NCBI RefSeq assembly: GCF_002795405.1
Contig: NZ_PHGZ01000003.1
Coordinates: 124,001 to 188,000 of the forward strand
Source of the DNA: Caviibacterium pharyngocola
GTDB taxonomy: Bacteria > Pseudomonadota > Gammaproteobacteria > Enterobacterales > Pasteurellaceae
Direction: 5' to 3'
DNA: 64,000 nt
In this document: positions 27,432-38,010 of the stretch, one piece after another
Position numbering within the stretch: position 1 is the stretch's first letter
Layout: every line of letters starts with the position of its first letter
Notes under the pieces: generated by a model
What the model was told of the DNA's origin: nothing
The model's input: only the letters and a program-made list of their open reading frames with translations
Database searches by the model: none
Program-made: the position numbers and the translations under genes

Positions 27432-28764
27432 TTCCTCAACTCAATTACAAGCCACTTCCTCGCTTGAGGAGTGGCTTTCTTATTTAGAAAACGGTCATTT
27501 CAAAGCCATCGATTTAGGCTTAGATCGCATAAAAGCCGTGGCGCAAGAATTGGATTTATTGCATCCTGCTTCTTTTATCATCACGGTAGGCGGCACAAAC
27601 GGAAAGGGAACGACCTGCAAATTGCTGGAAACCCTATTAATCAATGCAGGATACCGCGTCGGCGTGTATTCTTCACCGCATTTGATTCGTTATAACGAAC
27701 GAGTTCGTATTCAAAACCAAGAACTTGATGACGAGTTACATTGTCACGCGTTTGATTTTATCGAACGCCGAAAAACACAATCTTTGACCTATTTTGAATA
27801 TAGCACCTTGGCGGCGTTGTATTTGTTTAAACAGGCGCAATTAGACGTAGTGATTTTAGAGGTCGGACTCGGCGGACGTTTAGATGCCACCAATATCGTG
27901 GATAACCATATGGCAATTATCACCGGTATTGATATTGATCACACGGAATTTTTAGGTTCTACGCGCGAAGCTATCGGTTTTGAAAAAGCCGGCATTTTTC
28001 GCGAAGGACGCCCTGTGATTATCGGCGATCCGACGGCGCCCGTTTCAATGTTAGAACACGCGAAAAAGCTACATTGTCGCGTCTTTTGTCGTGATAAGGA
28101 TTGGCAATTTTCCGCGCAAAAAGATAGTTGGAGCTGGTTTAATTACGAAAAAGTGCGGTGGAAAAGTTTACCGATTCCGCAAATTCCGTTGGCAAATGCG
28201 GCGACCGCGCTTGCTGCAGTTGCTTGTTTACCTTTTCCGATTTCCGATGAAATTATCGTGCAATCCTTAACAGAAGCGGAATTGACCGGACGTTTTCAAC
28301 GGATTAAAACGGAAAAATTAACCCGATTAGCCGCGCGTTGCCACAAGTCGGTTGAGGAATTGCCGCAAATTATTATTGATGTCGGACATAATCCGCAAGC
28401 AGCGCGTTATTTGGCGGAAAAAATCACCGCACTTCGTGATGAAACGGCAGGAAGAATCCACGCTGTGTGCGGCATTTTGAAAGATAAAGATGCCGAAGGC
28501 GTGCTTTCGCCATTATTGCCACTGATAGATGCTTGGCATTGCGTGACGCTAGGCGGCTATCGCGGGCAAACGGGTGCCGAATTGAATGCTAAATTACGCC
28601 AAGTCGCCGAATCTTGTCACCAAGCCGTTCAAACGGAAAATCAAGATAGCGTGCGAGACGGCGTGTTAGCAGCGATTGCGCAAGCGAAGAAACAAGATTG
28701 CATTTTAATTTTCGGTTCCTTCCATACGGTCGGCGAATTTCTTGAAATGCTATCGGAAGAATGA
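27424..28764 (+). CDS. folC: Dihydrofolate/folylpolyglutamate synthase
   Basis: Adds glutamate to dihydropteroate and folates. The P-loop is GTNGKGT (about 57-63). The [12 protein letters not shown] motif and the C-terminal DVGHNPQAA and GSFHTVGEF blocks are present. At 446 residues it is slightly longer than E. coli FolC. It overlaps accD, as in H. influenzae. Confidence 0.97.
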   Translation: MNNSSTQLQATSSLEEWLSYLENGHFKAIDLGLDRIKAVAQELDLLHPASFIITVGGTNGKGTTCKLLETLLINAGYRVGVYSSPHLIRYNERVRIQNQELDDELHCHAFDFIERRKTQSLTYFEYSTLAALYLFKQAQLDVVILEVGLGGRLDATNIVDNHMAIITGIDIDHTEFLGSTREAIGFEKAGIFREGRPVIIGDPTAPVSMLEHAKKLHCRVFCRDKDWQFSAQKDSWSWFNYEKVRWKSLPIPQIPLANAATALAAVACLPFPISDEIIVQSLTEAELTGRFQRIKTEKLTRLAARCHKSVEELPQIIIDVGHNPQAARYLAEKITALRDETAGRIHAVCGILKDKDAEGVLSPLLPLIDAWHCVTLGGYRGQTGAELNAKLRQVAESCHQAVQTENQDSVRDGVLAAIAQAKKQDCILIFGSFHTVGEFLEMLSEE

Positions 28765-28767
28765 GGA

Positions 28768-28800
28768 AAAGTGCGGTGAAAAAACCGAACTTTTTTTAGA
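28768..28800 (+). terminator. folC terminator from a decayed USS pair
   Basis: AAAGTGCGGT pairs with ACCGAACTTT with one mismatch (C to A in the second uptake word), followed by T residues. It lies between convergent folC and the mutase-like gene. Confidence 0.55.
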
Positions 28801-28808
28801 GCTTATTT

Positions 28809-29465
28809 TTACTTAGATTCAAGCGCCAAATGTTCCGCCGAATTAACGGTATCTAATATAAAACGTCCGTTGATTTCGCCTTCGTTTTGTTCATAACGAA
28901 CGACATTAATCGCCGTATTTAATAAGGACGGAACACGTTGATTTTCGCGGTGATTTTGCCAAGTGGAACCGTCGAATAACGCTAATAATAAGCGTAATGT
29001 ATGACCGTGGGAAACGATCAAAATATTACCCGAATGATGAACCGCGATAATATCGCGAATGGCGTTCATCGCGCGTTCGGCAAGTTCGCCATATGTTTCG
29101 CCGCCGTTGATTTCTGCGGTGTAACGTGCAGGATCGTTAAGCATTTGTTGAAATTCCGGCGTATGACGAATGGTATCGACGAGCATTCCTTCCCACGAGC
29201 CGAAAAAATGTTCGTTTAATCCGCAATGTTGGAACAGCGGAATGTTTCTTGTGCCGATAATATGTTTTGCCGTATCAATGGTGCGTTGCAATACGCTGGA
29301 ATAGGCGGCGGTGAAATCGATATGTTTTAATGCCTCGCCGGTTAATTTCGCGCCGCGAATACCTTCTTCCAACAAGGGAGAATCACCGCGTCCTTGCAAT
29401 AAACGTTGATCGTTCCACAGCGTGCGTCCGTGTCGAATTAAATAAAAAGTGAGTTGTTTTTTCAT
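28809..29465 (-). CDS. Histidine phosphatase family protein (GpmB/PhoE-like)
   Basis: The 218-residue protein starts MKKQLTFYLIRHGRTLWN, with the catalytic RHG motif (His near residue 12). The second conserved His is in VSHGHT. I chose the ATG at 29465 behind GAGGAAAACAGG; an upstream extension overlaps cls. The family includes cofactor-dependent phosphoglycerate mutases and many phosphatases, and the substrate is not readable here. It is 14 bases downstream of cls on the same strand. Confidence 0.85.
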   Translation of the reverse strand: MKKQLTFYLIRHGRTLWNDQRLLQGRGDSPLLEEGIRGAKLTGEALKHIDFTAAYSSVLQRTIDTAKHIIGTRNIPLFQHCGLNEHFFGSWEGMLVDTIRHTPEFQQMLNDPARYTAEINGGETYGELAERAMNAIRDIIAVHHSGNILIVSHGHTLRLLLALFDGSTWQNHRENQRVPSLLNTAINVVRYEQNEGEINGRFILDTVNSAEHLALESK

Positions 29466-29479
29466 CCTGTTTTCCTCAT

Positions 29480-30943
29480 TTATAGTAACGGACTGAACAA
29501 AAAGAATAAGCGTTCGATGACGCGATGATAAACCGGACGCTTGATCCAAGTTTTATAGTCTAATTGTGTCGAACCGTTTAAATAATTTTCTTGTAATAGG
29601 GTAATTTCATTGGCGAACGCTAAATCTTCCACCACCATTGTCACTTCAAAATTCAGCAAAAAGCTGCGCATATCCATATTCACCGTGCCAACCAACGCCA
29701 AACGATTATCCACCAAAACGCTTTTGGTGTGCAGCAAACCTTTCTCGAATTTATAAATTTTCACACCGGCGGCGAGTAAATCGTCGAAAAAGGTGCGACT
29801 TGCCCAACCGACCATTAGGGAATCGTTTTTCTTCGGCAGAATCAAAGTGACTTCGACACCGCGCAGCGCCGCAAGGCGTAAGGCTTCGGCGATATTGTGG
29901 CTCGGCACGAAATAAGGCGAGGTGATAGTGATACTTTTACGCGCGGAAAAAATCGCCAGTGAAAGCGATTGTGCCATTAAATCGTCGGGAAACCCCGGTC
30001 CGGTCGCTAAAATTTGTACCGCGTGAGAATTATTGGTTTCGATCGGCAACAAAGGGCAGTCGGGCTGTTGCAGCGGTAGCGCTTGATTGGTTTCGATTTC
30101 CCAATCCCACGCGTGTAAACCGTTCAATACGGAAGAAACCGGCCCGTCGATACGCACCATAATATCCACCCATTTTCCGACGTGGCTGTCTTGTTTGAAA
30201 TATTGCGGATCGACCATATTCATACTGCCCGTATAAGCGATTTGATTATCGATCACAATAATTTTTCGGTGCTGACGTAAATCAATGCGGCTAAAAAACA
30301 TTCGCAGCAGATTAACGTGCAAAGTTTCCGTAATCGCAATGCCTTGTTGTGTCATTTCGCGATAATTTGCGCTTTTGAAAAACGGGCGGCTGCCGACGCT
30401 GTCCAGCAAAATATTTACCTCGACGCCGCGCCGACGTGCGTCGATCAGCGCTTGTTGCACCTGATCAACCAATCCGCCGTTCGCCCAAATATAAAACACC
30501 ATATTGACGGAACGGCGCGCGGCTTGAATATCTTTCACGATACCGGCGATAATGCTTTCCGGCGTGTCTAAAATATGCAACTCATTGCCTAATATGCAAG
30601 GAATATGTAAACGCTTTTGGGCTAAATCGAACAGCGGGCGATAAAGTAGAGTATTGTGCGTATTGATAAGATGATCGCATTGGGAAAAATCTTCGAACCA
30701 GCGAAGGAATTTCGGCTGCAAGGCACGAAAACGCGCTGCACGGTGCGATCCTAATTTGATTTCGCCGAAAATCAAATAGGCGATAATTCCCACAATCGGG
30801 ACTAAATAAATCACCATCAACCAAGATAACGTGGCGGAAACCGATTGTTTTTTGACAATCAACCGCATTGTAATCGAAATGGTCAAGATCCAAATAATGA
30901 CCGGAATAATGTATGCTATAATTTGTTCAATCGTAAAACTCAT
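29480..30943 (-). CDS. cls: Cardiolipin synthase
   Basis: Condenses phosphatidylglycerol to cardiolipin. Two N-terminal membrane helices (about 8-25 and 37-60) precede two phospholipase D motifs: HRKIIVIDNQIAYTGSMN and HTKSVLVDNRLALVGTVN, both with intact HxK(x4)D. The 487-residue length equals E. coli ClsA (486). The start is only 33 bases from a divergent pseudouridine synthase, so their promoters must overlap. Confidence 0.95.
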   Translation of the reverse strand: MSFTIEQIIAYIIPVIIWILTISITMRLIVKKQSVSATLSWLMVIYLVPIVGIIAYLIFGEIKLGSHRAARFRALQPKFLRWFEDFSQCDHLINTHNTLLYRPLFDLAQKRLHIPCILGNELHILDTPESIIAGIVKDIQAARRSVNMVFYIWANGGLVDQVQQALIDARRRGVEVNILLDSVGSRPFFKSANYREMTQQGIAITETLHVNLLRMFFSRIDLRQHRKIIVIDNQIAYTGSMNMVDPQYFKQDSHVGKWVDIMVRIDGPVSSVLNGLHAWDWEIETNQALPLQQPDCPLLPIETNNSHAVQILATGPGFPDDLMAQSLSLAIFSARKSITITSPYFVPSHNIAEALRLAALRGVEVTLILPKKNDSLMVGWASRTFFDDLLAAGVKIYKFEKGLLHTKSVLVDNRLALVGTVNMDMRSFLLNFEVTMVVEDLAFANEITLLQENYLNGSTQLDYKTWIKRPVYHRVIERLFFLFSPLL

Positions 30944-30976
30944 TGATTTTTAACCGCACTTAAAGACGTTCCGACT

Positions 30977-31630
30977 ATGCAACCTATTGATATCGTTTAT
31001 CGCCACAAGGATTTTATTGTCATCGATAAACCTTGCGGAATGAGCGTACATAAAGATGATCAAGACATCGGTTTAACCACGCTCGTCGCCGACCGACTTA
31101 GTTTACCACAAGTTTGGCTGGTTCACCGCTTGGATAAGGTCACATCAGGGCTATTAATTTTAGCATTGAATGAAAATGCCGCCGCTTATTTATCGCAACT
31201 TTTCGCGCAACATTCGATTCAAAAGACCTATCTCGCGCTTTCCGTTCACAAGCCGAAAAAGAAACAAGGCTTGATTGTCGGCGATATGGAAAAAGCACGG
31301 CGCGGTGCGTGGAAATTGTGTCCGACGAAACAAAATCCGGCGATTACGCGTTTTCATTCCGTCAGTTGCGAACCGAATTTGCGTCTGTTCGTATTGAAAC
31401 CGCAAACGGGCAAAACGCATCAGTTGCGCGTTGCAATGAAAAATTTAGGCAGCCCGATTTTGGGCGACGAATTATACGGCGGAAACGCGGAAAAATCCGA
31501 CCGCACTTATTTGCACGCTTATCAATTAACCTTTCAATATCAAAACGAACCGATTTCTTTACGCGTAATGCCGAAGTGCGGTGAGTTTTTTCAACGAAAT
31601 TCCGTAATACAGGGGATTTTATCCGTATAA
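30977..31630 (+). CDS. RluA-family RNA pseudouridine synthase
   Basis: The 217-residue protein has the RluA motif HRLDKVTSGL with catalytic Asp53, and the FIVIDKPCGMSVH block near the start. There is no S4 domain. It resembles H. influenzae HI0042-type enzymes; the target RNA position is not established. It is divergent from cls. Confidence 0.88.
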   Translation: MQPIDIVYRHKDFIVIDKPCGMSVHKDDQDIGLTTLVADRLSLPQVWLVHRLDKVTSGLLILALNENAAAYLSQLFAQHSIQKTYLALSVHKPKKKQGLIVGDMEKARRGAWKLCPTKQNPAITRFHSVSCEPNLRLFVLKPQTGKTHQLRVAMKNLGSPILGDELYGGNAEKSDRTYLHAYQLTFQYQNEPISLRVMPKCGEFFQRNSVIQGILSV

Positions 31631-31720
31631 ATCTATAATATTTAATAAACTTTATAATAAAAACGTGATTTTTTAACTAGTTAGTATTATTATTGATGAC
31701 ATTTTTTAAGAACGAATTGA

Positions 31721-32737
<1,017 letters not shown>

Positions 32738-32765
32738 GATTCAACCATTTTTAGAGAGATAATCA

Positions 32766-35153
32766 ATGAAATTCAGTGAATTATGGGTGCGTGAGTGGGT
32801 TAATCCGGCAGTGAGCACCGAACAATTATGCGAACAAATTACAATGCTCGGCTTGGAAGTGGACGGCGTTGAGAAAGTCGCGGGCGATTTTTCCGGCGTA
32901 GTGGTCGGCGAAGTAGTGGAATGTGCGCAACATCCCGACGCGGATAAATTACGCGTGACCAAAGTGAATGTCGGCGCGGATCGTTTATTAGATATCGTAT
33001 GCGGCGCACCGAATTGCCGTCAAGGATTAAAAGTCGCCTGTGCCGTGGACGGTGCGTTATTACCCGGCGATTTCAAAATTAAGAAAACCAAATTGCGCGG
33101 ACAACCTTCCGAAGGAATGTTGTGTTCCTACAGCGAATTAGGCATTTCCGACGATCACAGCGGCATTATCGAACTTCCTACCGATGCGCCTATCGGTACG
33201 GATTTGCGTGACTATTTAAAATTAGATGATCGGAGTATCGAAATCAGCTTAACGCCGAACCGCGCCGATTGTTTGAGTATTGCAGGTATTGCGCGCGAAA
33301 TCGGTGTGGTTAACCAAGCGGAAGTGATTGCACCGCAAATCAACAAAGTTAACGCAACGATTGCCGATAAAGTGGAAATCGACGTTTCCGCACCGGAAGC
33401 TTGCCCGCGTTATTTATTGCGTAAAGTCAAAAACGTCAATGTCAATGCGCCGACGCCGGTTTGGATGAAAGAAAAACTTCGTCGTTGCGATATTCGTTCG
33501 ATTGATCCGATTGTGGATATTACCAATTATATTTTGTTGGAATTAGGTCAACCGATGCACGCCTTTGACGCGGACAAAATCGCACAGCCGGTACAAGTGC
33601 GTATGGCGAAAGAAGAGGAAGAACTCGTTTTATTAGACGGTTCCACCGCAAAATTACAACCGAATACTTTATTAATCGCCGATCAAAAAGGGCCGCTTGC
33701 AATGGCGGGAATTTTCGGCGGCGAAGCCAGCGGCGTGAATGCGCAAACCAAAGACGTAATTCTTGAAGCGGCGTTTTTCGCACCGTTAGCCATTACCGGT
33801 AGAGCCAGACAATACGGTTTACATACCGATGCTTCTCACCGTTTTGAGCGCGGGGTCGATTTTGAGCTGCAACACAAAGCGATGGAAAGAGCGACCGCAC
33901 TTTTATTAGAAATCTGCGGTGGGGAAGCCGGTGAAATTTGTGAAGCGGTCAGCGAAGCGCATTTACCGAAAGTGAAACAAGTAACATTACGCCGTCACAA
34001 ATTGGATCAATTATTAGGTCATCATATCGAAACCGAAACGGTTACGGATATTTTCACCCGTTTAGGTTTACCGGTCAGTTATGAAAATGACGTTTGGACG
34101 GTAACTTCCGCAAGTTGGCGTTTTGATATTGAAATCGAGGAAGATTTAATCGAAGAAGTCGCCCGAATTTACGGTTACAACGACATTCCGAACAATGCGC
34201 CGTTGGCACATTTGCAAATGAAAGAGTTGCCGGAAAAATTGTTAGATATGGTGCGCGTTCGTACTGCATTTGTGGACAGCGATTATCAAGAAATCGTTTC
34301 TTATAGTTTCGTTGATCCGGAAGTGCAAGAATTGCTACATCCGGAGCAAGAAGCCTTAGTTTTACCAAACCCGATCTCGCGCGAAATGTCTGCAATGCGC
34401 TTATCTTTATTACCGGGCTTATTAACAACCGTAGCGTATAACCAAAACCGCCAACAAAGCCGCGTGCGCTTGTTTGAATGCGGATTACGTTTCGTACCGG
34501 ATAGCCAAGCGGAAAGCGGCGTGCGTCAAGAATTCGTTATCGGCGCGGCGATTGTCGGGGATAAACGTCCGGTGCATTGGGAACACAAGAGCGAAAATGC
34601 GGACTTCTTCGATCTGAAAGGAGACTTGGAGCGTATTTTATCCTTAACAAAAGCTGGAAATCAGCTCCGTTTTGTTGCAAAATCATATGCAGCGTTGCAT
34701 CCGGGGCAATCTGCAGCAATTATGCTCGACGGCAAAGAAATCGGCTTTATCGGTACCGTTCATCCGAAAGTCGTTCAACAATTAGGTTTATCAGGTAAAC
34801 CGGTTGTGTTCCAAATCGAGTGGACTGCCATTGTTGAGCGCAATGTACCTGCGGCGAAAGAAATTTCCCGTTTCCCTGCCAATAAACGCGATATCGCCGT
34901 GGTATTGGATAGTGCGACACCGGCGGGAGACGTGCTGGAAGCTTGTCGTCGCGCAGGCGGACAACGTTTAATTAATGTCAGCTTATTTGACGTTTATCAA
35001 GGTGCGAATTTACCGGAAGGTAAGAAAAGTTTAGCGTTAAGTTTAACTATCCAAGACACTGAGAAAACGCTGGAAGAAAAAGATATAAATGCGGTAATTT
35101 CTGTTGTATTATCCGAGTTAGAACAACGTTTTAATGCATACTTAAGAGATTAA
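32766..35153 (+). CDS. pheT: Phenylalanyl-tRNA synthetase beta chain
   Basis: The 795-residue subunit has the tRNA-binding EMAP-like domain (about 40-150), B3/B4 editing domain, B5 domains, the inactive catalytic-like fold and the C-terminal anticodon-binding FDX-ACB domain. Length equals E. coli PheT (795). It lies 28 bases downstream of pheS, and ihfA follows after three bases. Confidence 0.98.
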   Translation: MKFSELWVREWVNPAVSTEQLCEQITMLGLEVDGVEKVAGDFSGVVVGEVVECAQHPDADKLRVTKVNVGADRLLDIVCGAPNCRQGLKVACAVDGALLPGDFKIKKTKLRGQPSEGMLCSYSELGISDDHSGIIELPTDAPIGTDLRDYLKLDDRSIEISLTPNRADCLSIAGIAREIGVVNQAEVIAPQINKVNATIADKVEIDVSAPEACPRYLLRKVKNVNVNAPTPVWMKEKLRRCDIRSIDPIVDITNYILLELGQPMHAFDADKIAQPVQVRMAKEEEELVLLDGSTAKLQPNTLLIADQKGPLAMAGIFGGEASGVNAQTKDVILEAAFFAPLAITGRARQYGLHTDASHRFERGVDFELQHKAMERATALLLEICGGEAGEICEAVSEAHLPKVKQVTLRRHKLDQLLGHHIETETVTDIFTRLGLPVSYENDVWTVTSASWRFDIEIEEDLIEEVARIYGYNDIPNNAPLAHLQMKELPEKLLDMVRVRTAFVDSDYQEIVSYSFVDPEVQELLHPEQEALVLPNPISREMSAMRLSLLPGLLTTVAYNQNRQQSRVRLFECGLRFVPDSQAESGVRQEFVIGAAIVGDKRPVHWEHKSENADFFDLKGDLERILSLTKAGNQLRFVAKSYAALHPGQSAAIMLDGKEIGFIGTVHPKVVQQLGLSGKPVVFQIEWTAIVERNVPAAKEISRFPANKRDIAVVLDSATPAGDVLEACRRAGGQRLINVSLFDVYQGANLPEGKKSLALSLTIQDTEKTLEEKDINAVISVVLSELEQRFNAYLRD

Positions 35154-35156
35154 ATT

Positions 35157-35453
35157 ATGACACTGACCAAAGTAGAACTCGCCGGAAGCTTAATTGAGAA
35201 ACACAATTTAAATAAACGCGATGCCAAAGTATTGGTTGAGAGTTTTTTTGAAGAAATTCGAATTGCGCTGGAAAACGGTGAAGACGTAAAATTATCGGGT
35301 TTCGGTAATTTCGAATTGCGCGACAAAGCTTCCCGTCCGGGACGAAATCCGAAAAACGGCGATATCGTTCCCGTTTCCGCCAGACGCGTGGTTGTGTTCA
35401 AACCGGGTCAGAAATTACGCGCCAGAGTAGAGAAAACCAAACCAAAAGGTTAA
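35157..35453 (+). CDS. ihfA: Integration host factor alpha subunit
   Basis: The 98-residue DNA-bending protein has the DNABII arm motif [11 protein letters not shown] with the intercalating Pro. It is the partner of IhfB in nucleoid organisation, recombination and transcription control. It is part of the pheS-pheT-ihfA operon, as in other gammaproteobacteria. Confidence 0.97.
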   Translation: MTLTKVELAGSLIEKHNLNKRDAKVLVESFFEEIRIALENGEDVKLSGFGNFELRDKASRPGRNPKNGDIVPVSARRVVVFKPGQKLRARVEKTKPKG

Positions 35454-35469
35454 TTTTCTTATCCGAATC

Positions 35470-35502
35470 AACCTTGTCCGTACCTGTCTTGCGGACAAGG
35501 TT
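35470..35502 (+). terminator. Terminator after ihfA
   Basis: AACCTTGTCCG and CGGACAAGGTT form a perfect 11-base stem, followed by the T-rich ATTTTCC. Confidence 0.75.
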
Positions 35503-35529
35503 ATTTTCCTATTCCAAGAGGGAAAGCCA

Positions 35530-36012
35530 ATGCGTTTAATGAAAATTCTATTCACGATTAGCTGCATTGCTTTTTTAGCGGCGTGTTCGTCAAGTCCTCG
35601 TTATTCTTCCATAAAATACAAAGGTCAATTAAACGATCCCATAATGGTTATCGCCTTATTAAGCGAACAACAATACGAATGGGCGGGGACGCCTTATGTT
35701 TTAGGCGGGCAAAGTCGTCGCGGCGTGGATTGTTCGGGTTTCGTGCAAATGACGTTTATGGATCGTTTCGGTATTCGACTGCCGAGAACTACCGCGGAAC
35801 AAGCTAATCACGGTCAAAAAGTGAGTAAAAGCGATATTCAAACCGGAGATTTGGTTTTCTTCAAAACCGGACGCGGGCCGAACGGTTATCACGTCGGCAT
35901 TTATGTTAAAAACGATCAATTCTTACACGCATCCACAAAAGGCGGGGTGATTTATTCTTCGATGAACAGCCCGTATTGGCAAAAAGCCTATTGGCAAACG
36001 AGACGAATTTAA
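35530..36012 (+). CDS. nlpC: NlpC/P60 family lipoprotein (peptidoglycan endopeptidase)
   Basis: The 160-residue protein has a lipobox LAAC at Cys19 and an NlpC/P60 domain. The catalytic Cys is in GVDCSGFVQMTF and the His in YHVGIYV, with a polar third residue after it. It is a probable outer-membrane-anchored murein endopeptidase. GAGGG precedes the first ATG. It has the same neighbours as in H. influenzae. Confidence 0.9.
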   Translation: MRLMKILFTISCIAFLAACSSSPRYSSIKYKGQLNDPIMVIALLSEQQYEWAGTPYVLGGQSRRGVDCSGFVQMTFMDRFGIRLPRTTAEQANHGQKVSKSDIQTGDLVFFKTGRGPNGYHVGIYVKNDQFLHASTKGGVIYSSMNSPYWQKAYWQTRRI

Positions 36013-36026
36013 GGTGACAATAATAC

Positions 36027-36068
36027 AAAAGTGCGGTGATAAACTTATGATTTTTTCACCGCACTTTG
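36027..36068. terminator. Inverted USS pair between nlpC and ttcA
   Basis: AAAAGTGCGGTGA and TCACCGCACTTTG pair across a 16-base loop between convergent genes. It acts as a bidirectional terminator. Confidence 0.7.
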
Positions 36069-36081
36069 TTTATGACCCGAA

Positions 36082-37035
36082 TTAATTCACTTTTTTAATT
36101 TGAATCAAATCGGCATTACTGAAATCCTGCGCATCATCTTCGTCGTCAAGCAATAAAGGCGCAGTCGGCAGATCCGCTTTATCAAATGCGATATCGCCTT
36201 CCACGCCGTCAAGCGCTTGTCCGTGGCGAATGTTTTTAAAATCAAATAGTTGATTATCGCATAAATGCGACGGCACGATATTTTGCATCGCGCTGAACAT
36301 TGTTTCGATTCTACCCGGATAAAGGCGATCCCACGTTTGCAGCATTTCTTTGACCACTTGGCGCTGCAAATTCGGCTGAGAACCGCATAAATTACAAGGA
36401 ATAATCGGAAATTCTTTTGCCGCCGCGTATTTTTCAATGTCCTTTTCTTTGCAATAGGCAAGCGGACGAATCACAATTTGCTTGCCGTCATCGCTCATTA
36501 ATTTCGGCGGCATCGATTTCAATTTGCCGCCGTAAAACATATTTAAGAACAGCGTTTCTAACATATCGTCACGATGATGTCCCAAGGCAATTTTTGTCGC
36601 GCCGAGTTCCGTTGCGGTGCGGTATAAAATCCCGCGACGTAAACGCGAGCAAAGAGAACAAGTGGTTTTGCCTTCCGGAATTTTTTCTTTCACGATACCA
36701 TAAGTATTTTCTTCCACGATTTTGTATTCCACGCCGATACTTTCCAAATATTCCGGCAAAATATGTTCCGGAAATCCCGGTTGTTTTTGATCCAAATTCA
36801 CCGCCACAATATCAAAATGCACCGGCGCATTGAGGCGTAAATTTAACAAAATATCAAGTAACGTATAACTGTCTTTCCCGCCGGATAAACAGACCATCAC
36901 CTTATCGCCGTCCTCAATCATATTAAAATCCGCAATGGCATTGCCCACATTACGGCGTAAACGTTTTTGTAACTTATTGAAATTATAGGTTTGTTTTTTT
37001 TCTTTTGCGGTTTGAACGCTGCTATTTTCCGTCAT
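36082..37035 (-). CDS. ttcA: tRNA 2-thiocytidine synthetase
   Basis: Installs 2-thiocytidine at position 32 of tRNA. The PP-loop is [11 protein letters not shown] (about 54-64). The iron-sulfur ligands are Cys in [10 protein letters not shown] (near residue 136-139) and in PCNLCGSQ. The 317-residue length is typical. It is a single gene on the minus strand. Confidence 0.96.
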   Translation of the reverse strand: MTENSSVQTAKEKKQTYNFNKLQKRLRRNVGNAIADFNMIEDGDKVMVCLSGGKDSYTLLDILLNLRLNAPVHFDIVAVNLDQKQPGFPEHILPEYLESIGVEYKIVEENTYGIVKEKIPEGKTTCSLCSRLRRGILYRTATELGATKIALGHHRDDMLETLFLNMFYGGKLKSMPPKLMSDDGKQIVIRPLAYCKEKDIEKYAAAKEFPIIPCNLCGSQPNLQRQVVKEMLQTWDRLYPGRIETMFSAMQNIVPSHLCDNQLFDFKNIRHGQALDGVEGDIAFDKADLPTAPLLLDDEDDAQDFSNADLIQIKKVN

Positions 37036-37132
37036 TGTAAAAATCCATAAAATAAAAGTCTGCGTATAGTAAGGCTTAATGAGATTTTTGCCAATAGAAA
37101 TGTCGGAAAGTGCGGTTTTTTCTTAATCATAA

Positions 37133-37161
37133 TTGCCTGTGTTTTACATTTGTTTTACAAT
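37133..37161 (+). promoter_or_regulatory. relBE promoter with tandem 9-base repeats
   Basis: TTGCCT (37133-37138), 17 bases and TACAAT (37156-37161) form the promoter. TGTTTTACA occurs twice (37140-37148 and 37151-37159), eleven bases apart, inside the spacer and -10. It is a candidate operator for the RelB antitoxin. Confidence 0.5.
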
Positions 37162-37185
37162 AGATTTAAATTCTAAGGAGAAACT

Positions 37186-37434
37186 ATGGCAAACTTAAAT
37201 ATTCGTATTGATGAAGCAATCAAACAACAAGCATTTTTGGCTTTTGATAACTTAGGTATAACACCATCTGATGCTATTCGTGCATTTTTAGCCTATGTTG
37301 CGGACACCGGAAAAATGCCAATTAAGCAAATTATTGTGTCTGAAGAAGATGCCGATTTATATGAAATCGTAAAAAAACGCTTAAACGAACCGGAAAAAAT
37401 CAAAAATACGACACTTGATGAGCTTTTCTCATAG
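37186..37434 (+). CDS. relB: RelB/DinJ-family antitoxin
   Basis: The 82-residue protein begins MANLNIRIDEAIKQQAF with a ribbon-helix-helix DNA-binding region: LNIRID, helix, then GITPSDAIRAFLAYV. The C-terminal acidic tail would cover the toxin. AAGGAG precedes the start, and the toxin begins eight bases after the stop. It likely represses its own promoter. Confidence 0.85.
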   Translation: MANLNIRIDEAIKQQAFLAFDNLGITPSDAIRAFLAYVADTGKMPIKQIIVSEEDADLYEIVKKRLNEPEKIKNTTLDELFS

Positions 37435-37442
37435 GAGATTTT

Positions 37443-37730
37443 ATGGCTTATTCAATTAAAGTTCATAATGATTTTGTGGAAGAATTAAATAAACTCGATC
37501 CGGCAATTAAACAACAGTTGCGTAAAAAATTGGATAAAGTCATAGAAAATCCGCATATTCCTAAAAATCGTTTAAGTGGCGAATTACATAATTGCTACAA
37601 AATTAAATTAAGAAAAGCGGGTGTTCGCCTTGTTTATCAAGTTAATGATGATGAAATTTATATCTTGCTTTTAACCGTTGGAAAGCGAGAAGATAACGAA
37701 GCGTATAACACAGCTTTAACCCGATTATAA
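37443..37730 (+). CDS. relE: RelE/StbE-family toxin
   Basis: The 95-residue protein shows the RelE fold: FVEELNKLDPAIKQQLRKKLDKV (helix pair), NRLSGELHNCYKIKLRKAGVRLVYQV and LLLTVGKREDNEAY. Conserved basic residues in the KIKLRKAGVRLVY strand and the final KRE fit a ribosome-dependent mRNA ribonuclease. The frame is intact. It is followed by a gene-free 409-base stretch that carries a candidate type I toxin module on the opposite strand. Confidence 0.85.
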   Translation: MAYSIKVHNDFVEELNKLDPAIKQQLRKKLDKVIENPHIPKNRLSGELHNCYKIKLRKAGVRLVYQVNDDEIYILLLTVGKREDNEAYNTALTRL

Positions 37731-37761
37731 TGTAGTTCTCCGTGTCATATACCATCAAGAG

Positions 37762-37790
37762 TTGAAATACCTTTTTGAAAACCCTATAAT
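37762..37790 (+). promoter_or_regulatory. Consensus promoter for an antisense RNA
   Basis: TTGAAA (37762-37767), exactly 17 bases and TATAAT (37785-37790) are close to the sigma-70 consensus, yet no plus-strand gene follows for 350 bases. Transcription would begin near 37797 and run antisense through the small minus-strand peptide gene. Confidence 0.6.
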
Positions 37791-37820
37791 ACAAGAAAGG
37801 GCGAACAAATGTCCACCCTT
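37791..37820 (-). terminator. Terminator-like hairpin of the minus-strand peptide mRNA
   Basis: Read on the minus strand, AAGGGTGGAC pairs with GTTCGCCCTT across ATTT. All ten pairs form only on this strand because two are G-U wobbles; on the plus strand these are mismatches. UUUCUU follows. This strand bias argues that the minus-strand RNA is the selected molecule. Confidence 0.55.
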
Positions 37821-37830
37821 GGTTGGGTTG

Positions 37831-37905
37831 CTATCTAATGATAGGGGTATCGCCGGCTAGCAACAGAATGATAATTAGGATTAAGAGAATTCTAAAATAT
37901 CGCAC
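37831..37905 (-). CDS. Candidate 24-residue hydrophobic type I toxin peptide
   Basis: A GTG start at 37905 is preceded by AAGGAGGTGAT, a near-perfect anti-16S match, at about nine bases. The peptide starts MRYFRI, has a continuous run of Ile/Leu from residue 6 to 16, and ends GDTPIIR. It would be a short membrane-spanning helix with basic residues at the N-terminus, the general form of type I toxins. Upstream CCTCC can pair with the GGAGG of its ribosome site. GTTGCTA/TAGCAAC forms a hairpin that includes its stop codon. It lies directly behind relE on the opposite strand. I do not recognise the peptide family. Confidence 0.5.
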   Translation of the reverse strand: MRYFRILLILIIILLLAGDTPIIR

Positions 37906-37947
37906 CTATAATCACCTCCTTAGATCGGTAAGATTTGGGAGGATATA

Positions 37948-38010
37948 GCTAACCCGAGTACCAGTCGGGAAAGCTATATAACACCCGACCAACCGCGAAA
38001 AATTCTAACA
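37948..38010 (-). promoter_or_regulatory. Promoter and 5' hairpin of the minus-strand peptide mRNA
   Basis: On the minus strand two extended -10 elements are visible: TGTTAGAAT (38010-38002) and TGTTATATA (37983-37975). Downstream ATATAGC/GCTATAT with inner CCCGA/TCGGG forms a 5' stem-loop. TTGGTCGGGT (37992-37983) is complementary, with one mismatch, to the 3' segment at 37819-37828, allowing 5'-3' fold-back of the mRNA. Confidence 0.4.

Noticed and set aside
26690-27439. A 249-codon open frame antisense to accD
   Set aside because: accD is a complete, recognisable gene in this interval; the antisense frame shows no family motifs and follows from its codon pattern.
37186-37730. Reading the relBE pair as HigBA or another family
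   Set aside because: The antitoxin has a ribbon-helix-helix start and the toxin has RelE-type strands; no Xre-type helix-turn-helix is present.
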